Part shown: in pieces, positions 1 through 8,672 of the stretch
Layout: each line of letters begins with the position of its first letter
Position numbering within the stretch: position 1 is the stretch's first letter
Assembly (NCBI RefSeq): GCF_009758255.1
Contig: NZ_WSEN01000010.1
Location: forward strand, 806,001 to 870,000
Length of the DNA: 64,000 bases
Reading direction: 5' to 3'
From: Microbacterium sp. MAH-37
GTDB taxonomy: Bacteria > Actinomycetota > Actinomycetes > Actinomycetales > Microbacteriaceae
The notes under the pieces: generated by a model
What the model saw: the letters and a program-made list of their open reading frames with translations, nothing else
What the model was told of the DNA's origin: nothing
Database searches by the model: none
Position numbers and translations under genes: made by a program

Positions 1-322
1 ATACGCTGTACGAACGCACGACTGATTGACCTGGCGAGCACGCGCGCGAGTTCGCCTGGAACTCTGGATTCCCCCGCTCCCCCTGCACCGCTCCATCGCC
101 GGTCCTGCCAGGCGACGAGGAAGTACAGGGAGGCTGTGGACTCCTGAGCGGAGTGAGACTGTCAATGGACGCTGTGCGCTGCGTACCCCCCGGTCCTTCA
201 CACCTGTGGGACGTGCCGCATCACGACGTTCCTCCAGCTCCGCTCCCCGCGCCGGCTCTTGGGACGGCATCACGGCACCGACGTCCCATCTGCTCCCGCC
301 GGTCGGCCGACACAACGTCGGT

Positions 323-336
323 GTTTCACGTGAAAC
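323..336. other. parS: parS site 1
   Basis: Perfect 14-bp palindrome GTTTCACGTGAAAC, flanked by T on the left and C on the right. It is the leftmost member of the array. Confidence 0.9.
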
Positions 337-733
337 CCGGACGCCGAGTGGCTTGTGGACCGTGCCCGCGTTTCTGCACTCGGCTTGGCTGTCAGACGCT
401 CGCTCGGGCGAGTGCAGCAGCACTTCATCGCCACATCGGGCAGCATGCGGACCCAATGCTCGTTGGTCGTCCGCGAGGACGTATCGACCGCGATCCCTGC
501 CCATATCCGTGCTCGCCGCCACCTACATTCGACAGCGGAGGACTACGACGGGCGCTCCACTCCTGGCACCCGTGTCGGCGACGCAGAGGTTCCGGCGCCC
601 TCCTCCGGCGCCCGATCATCTCCTGCGCCGCCCCAGGGAGCTGGAGCGAGGGTCATCTGGATGCATCCCATCCGGGCGACTGCGCCTACGGAGAGACTGT
701 TCCTGCCGCAGTTCTCTCAACCCTCAGTCCCGT

Positions 734-747
734 GTTTCACGTGAAAC
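734..747. other. parS: parS site 2
   Basis: Perfect core, with the full 16-bp consensus TGTTTCACGTGAAACA. Confidence 0.92.
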
Positions 748-1239
748 ATTGGGCCGCCCCGCGGCCCGGCGCTTCACCTGCTCTTGCTTCTGGGGGCACT
801 CTGGCACGCGCCTCCTTAGCTCGGAGCTGATTGTGAGAGGAGCGCCACGACGGGCGCGAACCGCGACATGCGGGCATCATGGACGTCGGCGCCGCTTCGC
901 GCTCCCCTGGCTCGGATAGTTCTCGCCGAGTTCGTAGCCAGTGGGGCCTTTGATGACGTAGAGCTTGGTGATAACTCAACCGAGTCATGTGTCGGTCAGG
1001 CGTCACCCTCCGTCTCTCCTGGGTCCGGGTCCTGGTTGGGCTCAGCGCCAAGCGAGGTGAGGCACCTCGCTCCTCCGGCTCCACTCAAACGTGAGGTTCC
1101 CCGCTGGTCGTCGGGGTGCGCGATCCGAATGTCGGTCGATCGCGTCCCGCGTCCCACGCCAGGCCGGAGCAACTTCACGCTCGCAACTACGGGCATGCAC
1201 CTGCGTCGGCAGGCACACGCACTGACCGCACCCCGCTTC

Positions 1240-1253
1240 GTTTCACGTGAAAC
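1240..1253. other. parS: parS site 3
   Basis: Perfect core flanked by C and A. It forms a close pair with the site 61 bp further on. Confidence 0.9.
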
Positions 1254-1300
1254 AGCGGTGTTCACGCATCCGGTGAGGAAGAGCGCGGCGTGGCCCCCCG

Positions 1301-1314
1301 GTTTCACGTGAAAC
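1301..1314. other. parS: parS site 4
   Basis: Perfect core flanked by G and A; second member of the tightest pair in the array. Confidence 0.9.
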
Positions 1315-2166
1315 ATCCGCGTCCGTGTGCGCTTCCGATGGGAGGTGGGGGCGTGTCAGGCGAGGCCAGGATGTCCACCCCATGGCGCAACCTCGTCCTC
1401 CCCGTACCCTCGTGTACTCCCGATACCGATGTCGCTGGCCGCCCACACGAATCCTCGGCGTCGGGTGGGTCCGTTCTCCATCATGTGGAGAGACATGCCC
1501 CACCCCGACGAAAGAACGAGCTCGCTCCAAACACAGTCGTCTTGCGTCGCGGTCCGCCGCCCCCCACCCGCTGCGACGAGCGTCACGGTGTTGATGCTGT
1601 GCAGACCTGGGCTTGAGCAGCGCCGCAGCGTGCACGACCGGGCGTAACCCCGAAGCAGGCCCTTCGGCCACGACCCCAAGTCGCACACCCTGCGCGGTCC
1701 GCTACGGTCAGGGTGTATGCCGCCGCTGCCCGGTCGCGTTCCTGGCCGCGGACATGGTCGTCCCTGACATCAGATCCGTGTCCACCTCCGCCCGCAGGAC
1801 GACACTCCCGGCGTCCATCAGTGGCGAAAGGGTTCCGCCTCGAAGTGTCGGGCCAGGAACACGGCTTGGTGCCGCGAAGCAGATGAGGTGTCGCCCCGCA
1901 GCAATGGGCGCACCCCCCTGGTCCCACTCCGTGTGCGGACATTTGCGCCATCAGCGTCTACGGTTCCTGCCCTCTACCCTCGCGGTTCGCAGATCGGCCC
2001 GCGCGGTACGTTCAGTCGGAGTCCAGCCGTCCTCCATCCCGAATCACGAGCGGCTCATCGACCCTGACGAGGCACACGCCGCAGTGAATCTCCGTCACGC
2101 CCAGCGGCCACGCGTCAACTCTGGATCCGCCGGCGAGTGTTCCGGCGTCACTTCCTGCGCCCGGAC

Positions 2167-2180
2167 GTTTCACGTGAAAC
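2167..2180. other. parS: parS site 5
   Basis: Perfect core flanked by C and A, after the longest gap in the array (866 bp). Confidence 0.9.
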
Positions 2181-2468
2181 AGAGGAGAAGCGATCTCCTC
2201 GTCTCAGGCACAAGCACGTGATCTGGGACCACAGACCGCGGTCTCCAAGCCTCTGCCACGGAGTGCGAAATCGTGGCCCATCTGTATGTCTGCGGTTCTG
2301 CCGCATGGCAACGCCGATGAGTGGACCGGAGTCTGAGTTCGGAGTTCAACGGTGGCACCACTGCCTGTCGGTATCGGCGCGAGCAATTCGTCACCCGGCA
2401 CGTCTACTCGGCCGGCCTCAAGCGCGTCCGTCGCTCCAGATGGCCCGGGGCCCAGATCCGGAGTGAGT

Positions 2469-2482
2469 GTTTCACGTGAAAC
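2469..2482. other. parS: parS site 6
   Basis: Perfect core, with the full 16-bp consensus TGTTTCACGTGAAACA. Confidence 0.92.
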
Positions 2483-2740
2483 ATCGTGGGCGGCCACGGG
2501 CTCCGCGGGGTCATATTGGTCAGTGCCCGCGAGACACGCATGCGGAACCGGGTACGGCATCAGCCGATGGCACAGCGTTAGAAACCCTCCCTCACACCGG
2601 CCTTCGCTATCCCGCATGTGTCCAAGCGCTGCGGTTCATGGGTTCGCGTGCGAGCACAGGCACCTGCCGCTGGCCCACGCTCATCGCCCCCTGCCGTGAC
2701 GATTGGGCGAGCACGGCCCATCACCTGCTCATCATGCGAT

Positions 2741-2754
2741 GTTTCACGTGAAAC
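2741..2754. other. parS: parS site 7
   Basis: Perfect core, with the full 16-bp consensus TGTTTCACGTGAAACA. Confidence 0.92.
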
Positions 2755-2914
2755 ACGGACACAACAGCGACTGATAGGCGATGGGGTGCGCCGTGCCTAT
2801 ATGCACCGGGCTGCCCGAACACGAAGGAACCGAGGCAGCCGTCGCCCCAACGCCATGCGTCACCCTCAACCGCCAGAGGCTGCGGCGTCGGCAATGACCG
2901 GCACATCTCGTGAC

Positions 2915-2928
2915 GTTTCACGTGAAAC
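2915..2928. other. parS: parS site 8
   Basis: Perfect core flanked by C and G. Confidence 0.9.
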
Positions 2929-3266
2929 GAGGCGTCGCGCCGTCCTGCGAGTTCGCGTAGCTAAGGGCAGTAGGACGCTGAAAAGATACACCGCACTCGC
3001 GGCGCGTGGCGGGGCTGCTGCCGAGTCGCACCGCAGAGCTCATCTCCGAACGATCGCTCCCCTGTCTCGCAGGCCTCACTCAATCGAGACCAGTCACCAA
3101 CCTGTCGGCGGGCGGACCCGCCAATCACCCAAAGCAGCGCCAACAATCACCACTGGTGACCAGGACAGCATCCGACCATCTGCGTCGCCCCCTCAACATC
3201 GGCACCGGGGCGTCGTATGCGCGACCGGTACGTGCATGGAGTCCGTACCCGTGCGCCGAATCGCGA

Positions 3267-3280
3267 GTTTCACGTGAAAC
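3267..3280. other. parS: parS site 9
   Basis: Perfect core flanked by A on both sides. Confidence 0.9.
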
Positions 3281-3743
3281 ACACTGCCGCCAACGCCGGG
3301 GCTCGATGCGGGTCAGTACCCACCAGCACACAGTCCTCTACATGCCGCAGGACTCGACCGCACCTGATCTTTCACGGTACGCCGCGGCCTGCGCAGCGTC
3401 AGAGCTGTCTCAGAGCCTCCGACGCTCCACCCATACAGATGGAGACAGGTGACGAAGTCGGTGTCTGGTCAGCCGGCCCGCGCCGCAGCAATACAACGCG
3501 AGCACCCAGTGTGGCTCGTCGTGACCGCGTAGCCAATCAAGGGAACTGCCCCGACCTCACGCTGAGCTGCCATCCCACCGCCAACACCCACACAGCGAAC
3601 TGCACCAGACCACTTTGCTGAACCAGACCCGCGCGTATTGCGGGCGCGAACTAGCGATGCCCCCGTTATGCACCAGCGCTGGTACAGGGTCCCGTCGCTC
3701 TCATGCCTGACCTTCGCACCTTTGAAGCTGGTTAGGGCACGAT

Positions 3744-3757
3744 GTTTCACGTGAAAC
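3744..3757. other. parS: parS site 10
   Basis: Perfect core flanked by T and G. Confidence 0.9.
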
Positions 3758-4210
3758 GCAACTCACGCACTCGAGTCCAGCTGAGAGCCAGTGCACCGCC
3801 GCAGCACTCGGAACAGCCCATAAGGCGGACGCACACCGCGTCGACTCCGAGATACCAATGGGGAACCCAACCGACTCCCGTGAATCACGGTAATGACCAA
3901 TGATGCTGACCACCGCCCAACCGCCCGGGCACCCGAACGTGTGGCCTCCCCTGCGTTCACGATGCGCCGGCGCGGCAGGGTTGAAGTGGCCTGTCGGCAA
4001 GCAAGTGTCGCCGAAAACACTGTCGCGCTCGTCTCACCACCGGACGCGACGACCTGACCTCGGCCAATCCCTGAGATTCCGATCGATCCAAGACGACCCT
4101 CCCGAACCCCGAGTGCGGTCGCCACGCACATCGCCAGAGAGTGCAGTTGCGTGCGTGCGCGCGAACCGCCTACGCGTTGTTGCTGTCTGCACGATTCACC
4201 CGTCCCGAAT

Positions 4211-4224
4211 GTTTCACGTGAAAC
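4211..4224. other. parS: parS site 11
   Basis: Perfect core flanked by T and G. Confidence 0.9.
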
Positions 4225-4504
4225 GTACCTACCCGAAGCCGAGGGCCACCCCGCGCGCGAATGAGCAAGAGTCGCCCTCCCGCACCCCACGTCGAAGATT
4301 GTCGAGCCCCCGCGCGCTGAGTTCTCCGCGAGAACAACTCGCGAAGCCGGCTCCCCTGACAGCACATCTCAGACCCCCGACACGCGTACCCATCGCGCGC
4401 AGACCCGCGCCCACACACCCACAACCACAGGACCCGAGATGCCCGCAGCCCGGCGCCGTGGCATCGGACGAACACCGACGCACCGCGAAGGCGCGGATCC
4501 GGAT

Positions 4505-4518
4505 GTTTCACGTGAAAC
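4505..4518. other. parS: parS site 12
   Basis: Perfect core flanked by T and C. Confidence 0.9.
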
Positions 4519-4669
4519 CCCGCCGCGCATTCGACAAAGAGAGCTCAGACAGCCCAGCTTCAGCGACGCTCGCAGACATATGGGGACCTGGGGTTTCCGC
4601 AGGTCCCCACGACATCGGCAGAACAACGACAGTGAGTACCCCGCGCACCACGCGCCCCGCGCCCACCAT

Positions 4670-4683
4670 GTTTCACGTGAAAC
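4670..4683. other. parS: parS site 13
   Basis: Perfect core flanked by T and C. It is the rightmost member and lies directly beyond the decayed acetyltransferase gene. Confidence 0.9.
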
Positions 4684-4719
4684 CAATTGCCCCCGCTGTT
4701 CGAGATCTTGTGCCACCAG

Positions 4720-5202
4720 GTCGCCGTGCCACAGCGATGCTCGCAGGCAAACGACAGCGTGGCTCTGCCTGCACGCACGACCTCATCGACCACCACGAAG
4801 CCGTTGCGCTCGAGCACATGTCTCTACGCCCAGTCGCCCATCCCACCTCGGCCGGTCAGCCTATCGAGTCCATACTGCTCAACAGCCAGACCACGAACCT
4901 CGGCCACCGCCGTCGCCAGCCCGCTCCCCGCTGCCTTCTGCGCTACCCGATACCCGAGTTCCGCAGACCCGTCGACGACCTCGACGAGGGTCACCCGTCC
5001 CCGAACCTCCCCGACGAGCACGGGAAAGAAGTCCGTTCCTCATGTCTGGCAAGTCGAGCAGCTGCGCGAATCACTTTTCGAAAGCTGCGAAGAACTCATC
5101 ATCTCCATCCGGCACGGACGCCGCGAAGCAGACTCCGTTCTCGCTCTCGAACGTCAGCAGAGCCGGAGCGTGCTTCGGGCGAAGTGGTTGGAGCTCAGGC
5201 AT
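4720..5202 (-). pseudogene. Decayed GNAT N-acetyltransferase gene
   Basis: Reading leftward from the ATG at 5202 gives a GNAT-like start (MPELQPLRPKHAPALLTFES) and about 43 codons up to an in-frame TGA at 5073-5071. The frame resumes (FAQLLDLPD), then shifts by one base near 5040 into a second frame with the acetyl-CoA-binding part of the fold (ELGYRVAQKAAGSGLAT, then LAVEQYGLDRL). A TAG at 4826-4824 sits exactly where intact relatives have the Ser of an ASRxVLERNGF motif; after it RHVLERNGFVVVDEV continues in the same frame. The original 3' end is uncertain, so 4720 is approximate. Two stops plus a frameshift in an otherwise recognisable protein indicate fairly recent loss. The gene is of the ribosomal-protein N-acetyltransferase-like type and is not the same as the intact GNAT gene after dnaN. 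Confidence 0.75.
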
Positions 5203-5223
5203 CGACGATGACGCCGTGAGCAA

Positions 5224-5862
5224 TCACGAGGCGCGGACCACTCCCCGCACGACGCGTGTGGTCTCCGTCAGAACGCCCTCACCGAGAACCTCGACGCGCA
5301 CATCGGACACCTTGTACTTGCGCAGCGCCTTCTGCGCCGCCTCGATCTCCGCCGGCGCACCCTGCCCCTTGAGAAGAGCGATCTCGCCGCCGTCCCGGAC
5401 CAGCGGTGCGACGACGGGGACCAGGGTGCGCAGCGCACTCACCGCTCGCGCCGTGACCATGTCGAACTCGATGCCGACGTCCTCACCGCGTGCCCGCATG
5501 ACCGTCACGTTGTCCAGCCCCAGTGCGTCGACCTGCTCACTCAGCCAGTCGGTGCGGCGCTCCATCGGTTCGATGAGGGTCCACTGCACGTCCGGCCGCG
5601 CGATCGCGAGGACGATGCCGGGCAGGCCGGCACCGGACCCCACGTCGGCCACCGAGCCGGAGAAGAGTGGAGCCGCGATCGCGCTGTTCAGCACGTGCCG
5701 CGTCCACAGCCTCGGCAGCTCCAGCGGACCGATCAGACCACGCAATTCTCCCTGATCAGCAAGGTTTTCTGTGAACTGGCGGGCCAAGTCGAGTCGGTCA
5801 CCGAACAGCTCGGCCGCGACCGCCGGCTCCGGCTCGAGTTCCGCGGCGGGAGTGGAGGGCAT
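5224..5862 (-). CDS. rsmG: 16S rRNA (guanine-527-N7)-methyltransferase RsmG
   Basis: A 212-residue class I SAM-dependent methyltransferase that makes m7G527 in 16S rRNA; loss of the enzyme in other bacteria gives low-level streptomycin resistance. The SAM-binding loop VADVGSGAGLPGIVLA lies around residues 70-85, followed by the acidic strand end TLIEPMERR and the ARAVSAL segment typical of RsmG/GidB. Length matches the family. It is the last gene of the leftward rpmH-rnpA-yidD-yidC-khpB-rsmG string, its usual actinobacterial position. The ATG at 5862 directly abuts a copy of the dispersed 26-bp repeat. parA does not follow it; the decayed GNAT gene and the parS array do. Confidence 0.95.
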   Translation of the reverse strand: MPSTPAAELEPEPAVAAELFGDRLDLARQFTENLADQGELRGLIGPLELPRLWTRHVLNSAIAAPLFSGSVADVGSGAGLPGIVLAIARPDVQWTLIEPMERRTDWLSEQVDALGLDNVTVMRARGEDVGIEFDMVTARAVSALRTLVPVVAPLVRDGGEIALLKGQGAPAEIEAAQKALRKYKVSDVRVEVLGEGVLTETTRVVRGVVRAS

Positions 5863-5890
5863 TTCGTCTCGCTTCGCTCGCTCAATGACC
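5862..5890 (-). repeat. Dispersed short repeat, variant copy upstream of rsmG
   Basis: Minus-strand variant of the GAGCGAGCGAAGCGAGACGAA repeat family, ending in AATGACC rather than CAGG on the plus strand. It fills most of the 45-bp rsmG-khpB gap and touches the rsmG start codon. Confidence 0.7.
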
Positions 5891-5907
5891 CGGTGGAGCA
5901 GGGGCGA

Positions 5908-6399
5908 TTAGCCCCGGCGGATCACCGTGTGGCGGTCGTTGCCCTCGCCGTACGACTCGGAGATGAGTCCACGGTCGGCGACGATGTCGTGCACCAGCTT
6001 GCGCTCGTAGCTCGACATCGACGGCAATGAGGCCTGCGAGGCGCCCTCGTCGAGCTTCGACACCGCGGCATCCACCAGCGACTCCAGCTGCCGGCGACGC
6101 GTGTCGCGGGATCCCCCGATGTCGAGGATCATCCGCGAGAACGCGCCGGTCTTGCTCTGCACCGCCAGGCGGGTGAGCTCCTGCAGCGCCTGGACGGTGT
6201 CGGGCGCCGAGATCACGGCCAGGCCGTTGCCCTCTGCCTCTACCGACACGTACGCGCGACCCTGCCGCACGTCGAGGGTCAGGTCGCCGTCGATGTCGGC
6301 GATGTCGAGGAGCTCCTCGATGAAGTCCGCGGCGATGTCGCCCTCGTGCTCGAGCTGCTCGACGGTCGTCTCCGTCTGGTGCTTCAGGTCTTCGCTCAC
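5908..6399 (-). CDS. khpB: KhpB (Jag/EloR) RNA-binding protein with R3H domain
   Basis: 163 residues. The N-terminal third is acidic; a KH-like domain spans roughly residues 30-95 (LTLDVRQGRAYVSVEAEG), and the C-terminal R3H domain follows (SYERKLVHDIVADRGLISESYGEGNDRHTVI), with the R-x3-H signature given here by SSYERKLVH. In Firmicutes the orthologue pairs with KhpA and influences cell elongation and small-RNA binding; the actinobacterial role is less clear. The start overlaps the end of yidC by 4 bp (ATGA), so the two are translationally coupled. It lacks the long N-terminal Jag_N domain of Firmicutes proteins, which is normal for Actinobacteria. Confidence 0.92.
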   Translation of the reverse strand: MSEDLKHQTETTVEQLEHEGDIAADFIEELLDIADIDGDLTLDVRQGRAYVSVEAEGNGLAVISAPDTVQALQELTRLAVQSKTGAFSRMILDIGGSRDTRRRQLESLVDAAVSKLDEGASQASLPSMSSYERKLVHDIVADRGLISESYGEGNDRHTVIRRG

Positions 6400-7481
6400 G
6401 AGTTGCCGCCCTTCTTCTTGGCACGCTTCTTGCTCATCGGCTGCTCACGCTTGGGCTGCTGTGCCTTCAGGCGCTCAGCGTCCTCGAGCATCTTCTGCTG
6501 CTCCGCCTCGTAGGCCGCGATCGGCACGATCTTGCCCTGAGAGTTGATCGCCTTGCCCTTGCGCGCCAGGCGCTCCTCGCGTTCCTTCGCGGCCTCCGAG
6601 CCAGGAGTCGGCATCTCGCGGATGACGAGGAACTGCTGGCCCATGGTCCACAGGTTCGAGATGAACCAGTAGATGACCACACCGAGCGGGAAGAACACAC
6701 CCGAGAAGATGAAGCCCAGCGGCAGGATGTAGAGCATGATCTTCTGCATCTGGTATGCCTGGCCGGTCTTGGCCTCGGGCGAGAGGTTCTTCGAGATCAG
6801 CTGAAGCTGCGTGAAGAACTGCGATCCGATCATCAGGATCACGAGGACGACCAGGATCGTGACGGTGACCTGCCACCCTTCGGGCTGCTGGGTGACGGCA
6901 TCCTTCAGGCTGACGTGCAGCGGAGCGACACCGAACAGCGTCGCGTCGTAGAACTGCATCGTCAGCTGGGCGTTCAGCAGGCCCACACCGCCGACGCCGG
7001 CCTGCGCGTGCCTGGCGACGTCACTCAGCGTGTAGAACATGCCGAGCAGGAACGGCATCTGCACCAGCAGCGGCAGACACGACGACATCGGCGTCGTGCC
7101 GTGCTTCTTGTACAGCGCCATGGTCTCGCGGCTCATCGCCTCGCGGGAGAGCTGATCGCGCTTGCCCTTGTACTTCTCCTGGATCTTCTTCATCTCAGGA
7201 GCGATTTCCATCATCTTGCGCTGGCTCTTGATCTGCTTCACGAAGAGCGGGAAGACAGCCAGGCGGATGACGATGACGAGGCCGATGATCGACAGCACCC
7301 AGGTCAGGCCGGATGCGGCCTCCATGCCGAAGGCGGTGAACAGCCAGTGCCACCCGACGAGGATCGCCTCGACGAGCCACTTGAACGGCCACATGATGGT
7401 GCCGAGCAGATCGAAGCCACCGCCGGAGGCCGGCGGCGTCGGCGTAGGCGTGCTGGCTGCGAGCAGAAGGTCAGGACCCAC
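6396..7481 (-). CDS. yidC: Membrane protein insertase YidC/Oxa1
   Basis: 361 residues. YidC inserts and folds proteins in the cytoplasmic membrane, with or without SecYEG. An N-terminal segment is followed by the 60KD_IMP domain: a first membrane helix (WVLSIIGLVIVIRLAVFPLFVKQ) carrying the conserved Arg of the hydrophilic groove, a cytoplasmic coiled hairpin (KMMEIAPEMKKIQEKYKGKR), then further helices around residues 130-150, 215-235, 255-275 and 280-300. The C-terminal tail is strongly basic (KKRAKKKGGNS), as in ribosome-contacting YidC proteins. It overlaps yidD upstream by 11 bp and khpB downstream by 4 bp, so it is part of one transcript. Confidence 0.97.
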   Translation of the reverse strand: MGPDLLLAASTPTPTPPASGGGFDLLGTIMWPFKWLVEAILVGWHWLFTAFGMEAASGLTWVLSIIGLVIVIRLAVFPLFVKQIKSQRKMMEIAPEMKKIQEKYKGKRDQLSREAMSRETMALYKKHGTTPMSSCLPLLVQMPFLLGMFYTLSDVARHAQAGVGGVGLLNAQLTMQFYDATLFGVAPLHVSLKDAVTQQPEGWQVTVTILVVLVILMIGSQFFTQLQLISKNLSPEAKTGQAYQMQKIMLYILPLGFIFSGVFFPLGVVIYWFISNLWTMGQQFLVIREMPTPGSEAAKEREERLARKGKAINSQGKIVPIAAYEAEQQKMLEDAERLKAQQPKREQPMSKKRAKKKGGNS

Positions 7482-7836
7482 TGTTCATTTCCTTTCGAGC
7501 GGGTACGACGAATCCATGCGGAGTCAGGTCGTATCGGAAGTGAGCGTGCGGGTGGACGTCGTCGACGCCGCCCTCGCTCCAGGGATTGCACCGCAGGATG
7601 CGCCAGCCGGAGAGCAGACTCCCCTTCACGGCGCCGTGCTGCTGCACCGCTCCTACAGCGTAAGCGGAACAGGACGGGTAATACCTGCAGACGTCCCCGT
7701 ACAGCGGGGAGATGAGTTTGCGGTACGTCACCAGGAAGGCGAGTACGAGATTGCGCGGAATGGCCGGGATGCTGCGCAGCAGATCCTTCGGGTGCATCGT
7801 CGCAGTCCCGTAGGCGTACTGCGGCAGCGCGCTCAT
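7471..7836 (-). CDS. yidD: Membrane protein insertion efficiency factor YidD
   Basis: 121 residues from the ATG at 7836, which overlaps the rnpA stop by 4 bp. YidD is a small membrane-associated protein that helps YidC-dependent insertion. The diagnostic core is present: LVTYRKLISPLYGDVCRYYP, SCSAYAV and GWRILRCNPWSEGG, with the three conserved Cys. The basic amphipathic start is usual. A second possible start (MHPKDLL, 13 residues further in) would also give a normal-size product. A longer upstream frame reaching 8109 is only read-through in another frame of rnpA. Confidence 0.93.
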   Translation of the reverse strand: MSALPQYAYGTATMHPKDLLRSIPAIPRNLVLAFLVTYRKLISPLYGDVCRYYPSCSAYAVGAVQQHGAVKGSLLSGWRILRCNPWSEGGVDDVHPHAHFRYDLTPHGFVVPARKEMNSGS

Positions 7837-8177
7837 GACGTCACCGGGCTGAGCCGGCGGAAGCAGCGGGCCACATCGGCGCGGAGGTCGCCGAAATCGG
7901 CGGTGGCAGACGCAGGAAGGGCACGGATGACGACATCCGTGCCCTCTGGAATCGCGCTCAGCAGGTCCGCGCAGATCGCCTTGAGGCGACGACGGACGGT
8001 ATTGCGAACCACAGCGGTCCCTACCTGCTTGCTGACGATGAACCCGAATCGGGCCACTCGCGTCTCGCTGCGAGGCAGCAGCGAGACGATCACTCGCGGC
8101 CCCCCGCATCGCTGTCCGCGTCGGACCACCAGTCGGTAGTCGGCGCCGTCGGTCAGACGGTGGGGTCGAGCGAGCAC
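7833..8177 (-). CDS. rnpA: Ribonuclease P protein component RnpA
   Basis: 114 residues. The basic protein subunit of RNase P binds the catalytic RNA and the 5' leader of pre-tRNA. The RNR signature is clear in the middle (VGTAVVRNTVRRRLKAIC), preceded by FGFIVSKQ, and the N-terminal RLTDGADYRLVVRRGQR is the usual first helix and strand. It starts 22 bp after the rpmH stop and overlaps yidD by 4 bp. This order (rpmH, rnpA, yidD, yidC) is near-universal next to oriC. Confidence 0.96.
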   Translation of the reverse strand: MLARPHRLTDGADYRLVVRRGQRCGGPRVIVSLLPRSETRVARFGFIVSKQVGTAVVRNTVRRRLKAICADLLSAIPEGTDVVIRALPASATADFGDLRADVARCFRRLSPVTS

Positions 8178-8199
8178 TAGGCCGTCGGGAGTGAAGGGG

Positions 8200-8337
8200 T
8201 TACGCCGAGAGCTCGACGCGGCCCTTCGAGCGGCGGGCCGAAAGGATGGCGCGGCCGGCGCGGGTGCGCATGCGGGCGCGGAAGCCGTGCTTCTTGGCGC
8301 GACGACGGTTGTTGGGCTGGAAAGTGCGCTTGCTCAT
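8200..8337 (-). CDS. rpmH: 50S ribosomal protein L34
   Basis: 45 residues. The reverse complement from ATG 8337 reads [20 protein letters not shown] and ends ...SKGRVELSA. Family hallmarks are [16 protein letters not shown] and the basic [17 protein letters not shown]. It is the first gene of the leftward cluster and is transcribed away from dnaA. Confidence 0.98.
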   Translation of the reverse strand: MSKRTFQPNNRRRAKKHGFRARMRTRAGRAILSARRSKGRVELSA

Positions 8338-8517
8338 GGAATCACTCCGGGATCGGTGTCACCGGAAGAAAAGACCGGAGACGGGGGTACTGCCTCTAGG
8401 GCATAAGTCAACCGATTAAGGGTACGACCTGCCGACGCGCAGGGCAAATCACGACGGAACACCGCTCCCGCCGACATCCGGTCGTGAGCAGCTCTTCCTC
8501 GTCGTAGCGCACAGCCA

Positions 8518-8526
8518 TTATCCACA
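8518..8526 (+). promoter_or_regulatory. DnaA box
   Basis: Perfect TTATCCACA upstream of dnaA. Confidence 0.85.
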
Positions 8527-8618
8527 ACCTTTCCCACGTCCGTGTTCTCCGACACACCCGCGGTTTTCCGTGCACAGCTTGCCGTTCGTCGCCTCGGTGA
8601 CTACCGTGGCATCCGAAG

Positions 8619-8627
8619 TTATCCACA
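8619..8627 (+). promoter_or_regulatory. DnaA box
   Basis: Perfect TTATCCACA, 46 bp before the dnaA start codon. Confidence 0.85.
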
Positions 8628-8672
8628 GGGGGAATCCGAGTTCGGCGACCCTCAGCGAACGGCCGGAGCCCC

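Larger units (their letters stand above)
1..4719. other. Gene-free centromere region carrying a parS array
   Basis: No open frame here looks like a protein: frames on both strands overlap one another, are rich in Arg, Ser, Pro and Thr, and many simply run through a parS site, giving the same short peptides again and again. What the region does contain is 13 exact copies of GTTTCACGTGAAAC between 323 and 4683, 61 to 866 bp apart. Composition drifts toward C over G on the plus strand at the right end (29 C against 12 G at 4381-4440), as expected for unconstrained DNA left of oriC. In relatives parA and parB usually follow rsmG; they are absent here, so they probably lie left of position 1. I saw no other parS copy in the rest of the window. 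Confidence 0.85.
8338..8672. promoter_or_regulatory. Divergent rpmH/dnaA control region with DnaA boxes
   Basis: 335 bp between two divergent genes. It contains two perfect DnaA boxes (8518-8526 and 8619-8627), suggesting autoregulation of dnaA and participation in origin function. For the leftward operon, TTGACT at 8411-8406 is a good -35, but the hexamer 16-17 bp downstream is C-rich and poor, so that promoter is uncertain. The dnaA start at 8673 lies 45 bp beyond the second box. Confidence 0.7.

Noticed and set aside
323-4683. CRISPR-like reading of the regularly recurring palindrome
   Set aside because: Spacing ranges from 61 to 866 bp and the 14-bp unit is exactly the parS core.
26-4719. 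Many open frames of 60-440 codons in the first 4.7 kb, including 3900-5219 (+) and 1613-2221 (+)
   Set aside because: They overlap each other on both strands, have no family features, are full of Arg/Ser/Pro/Thr, and cross parS sites with the same short peptides.
4439-5755. 438-codon plus-strand frame across the GNAT remnant and rsmG
   Set aside because: It is antisense to clear GNAT and RsmG sequence; its length follows from high GC.
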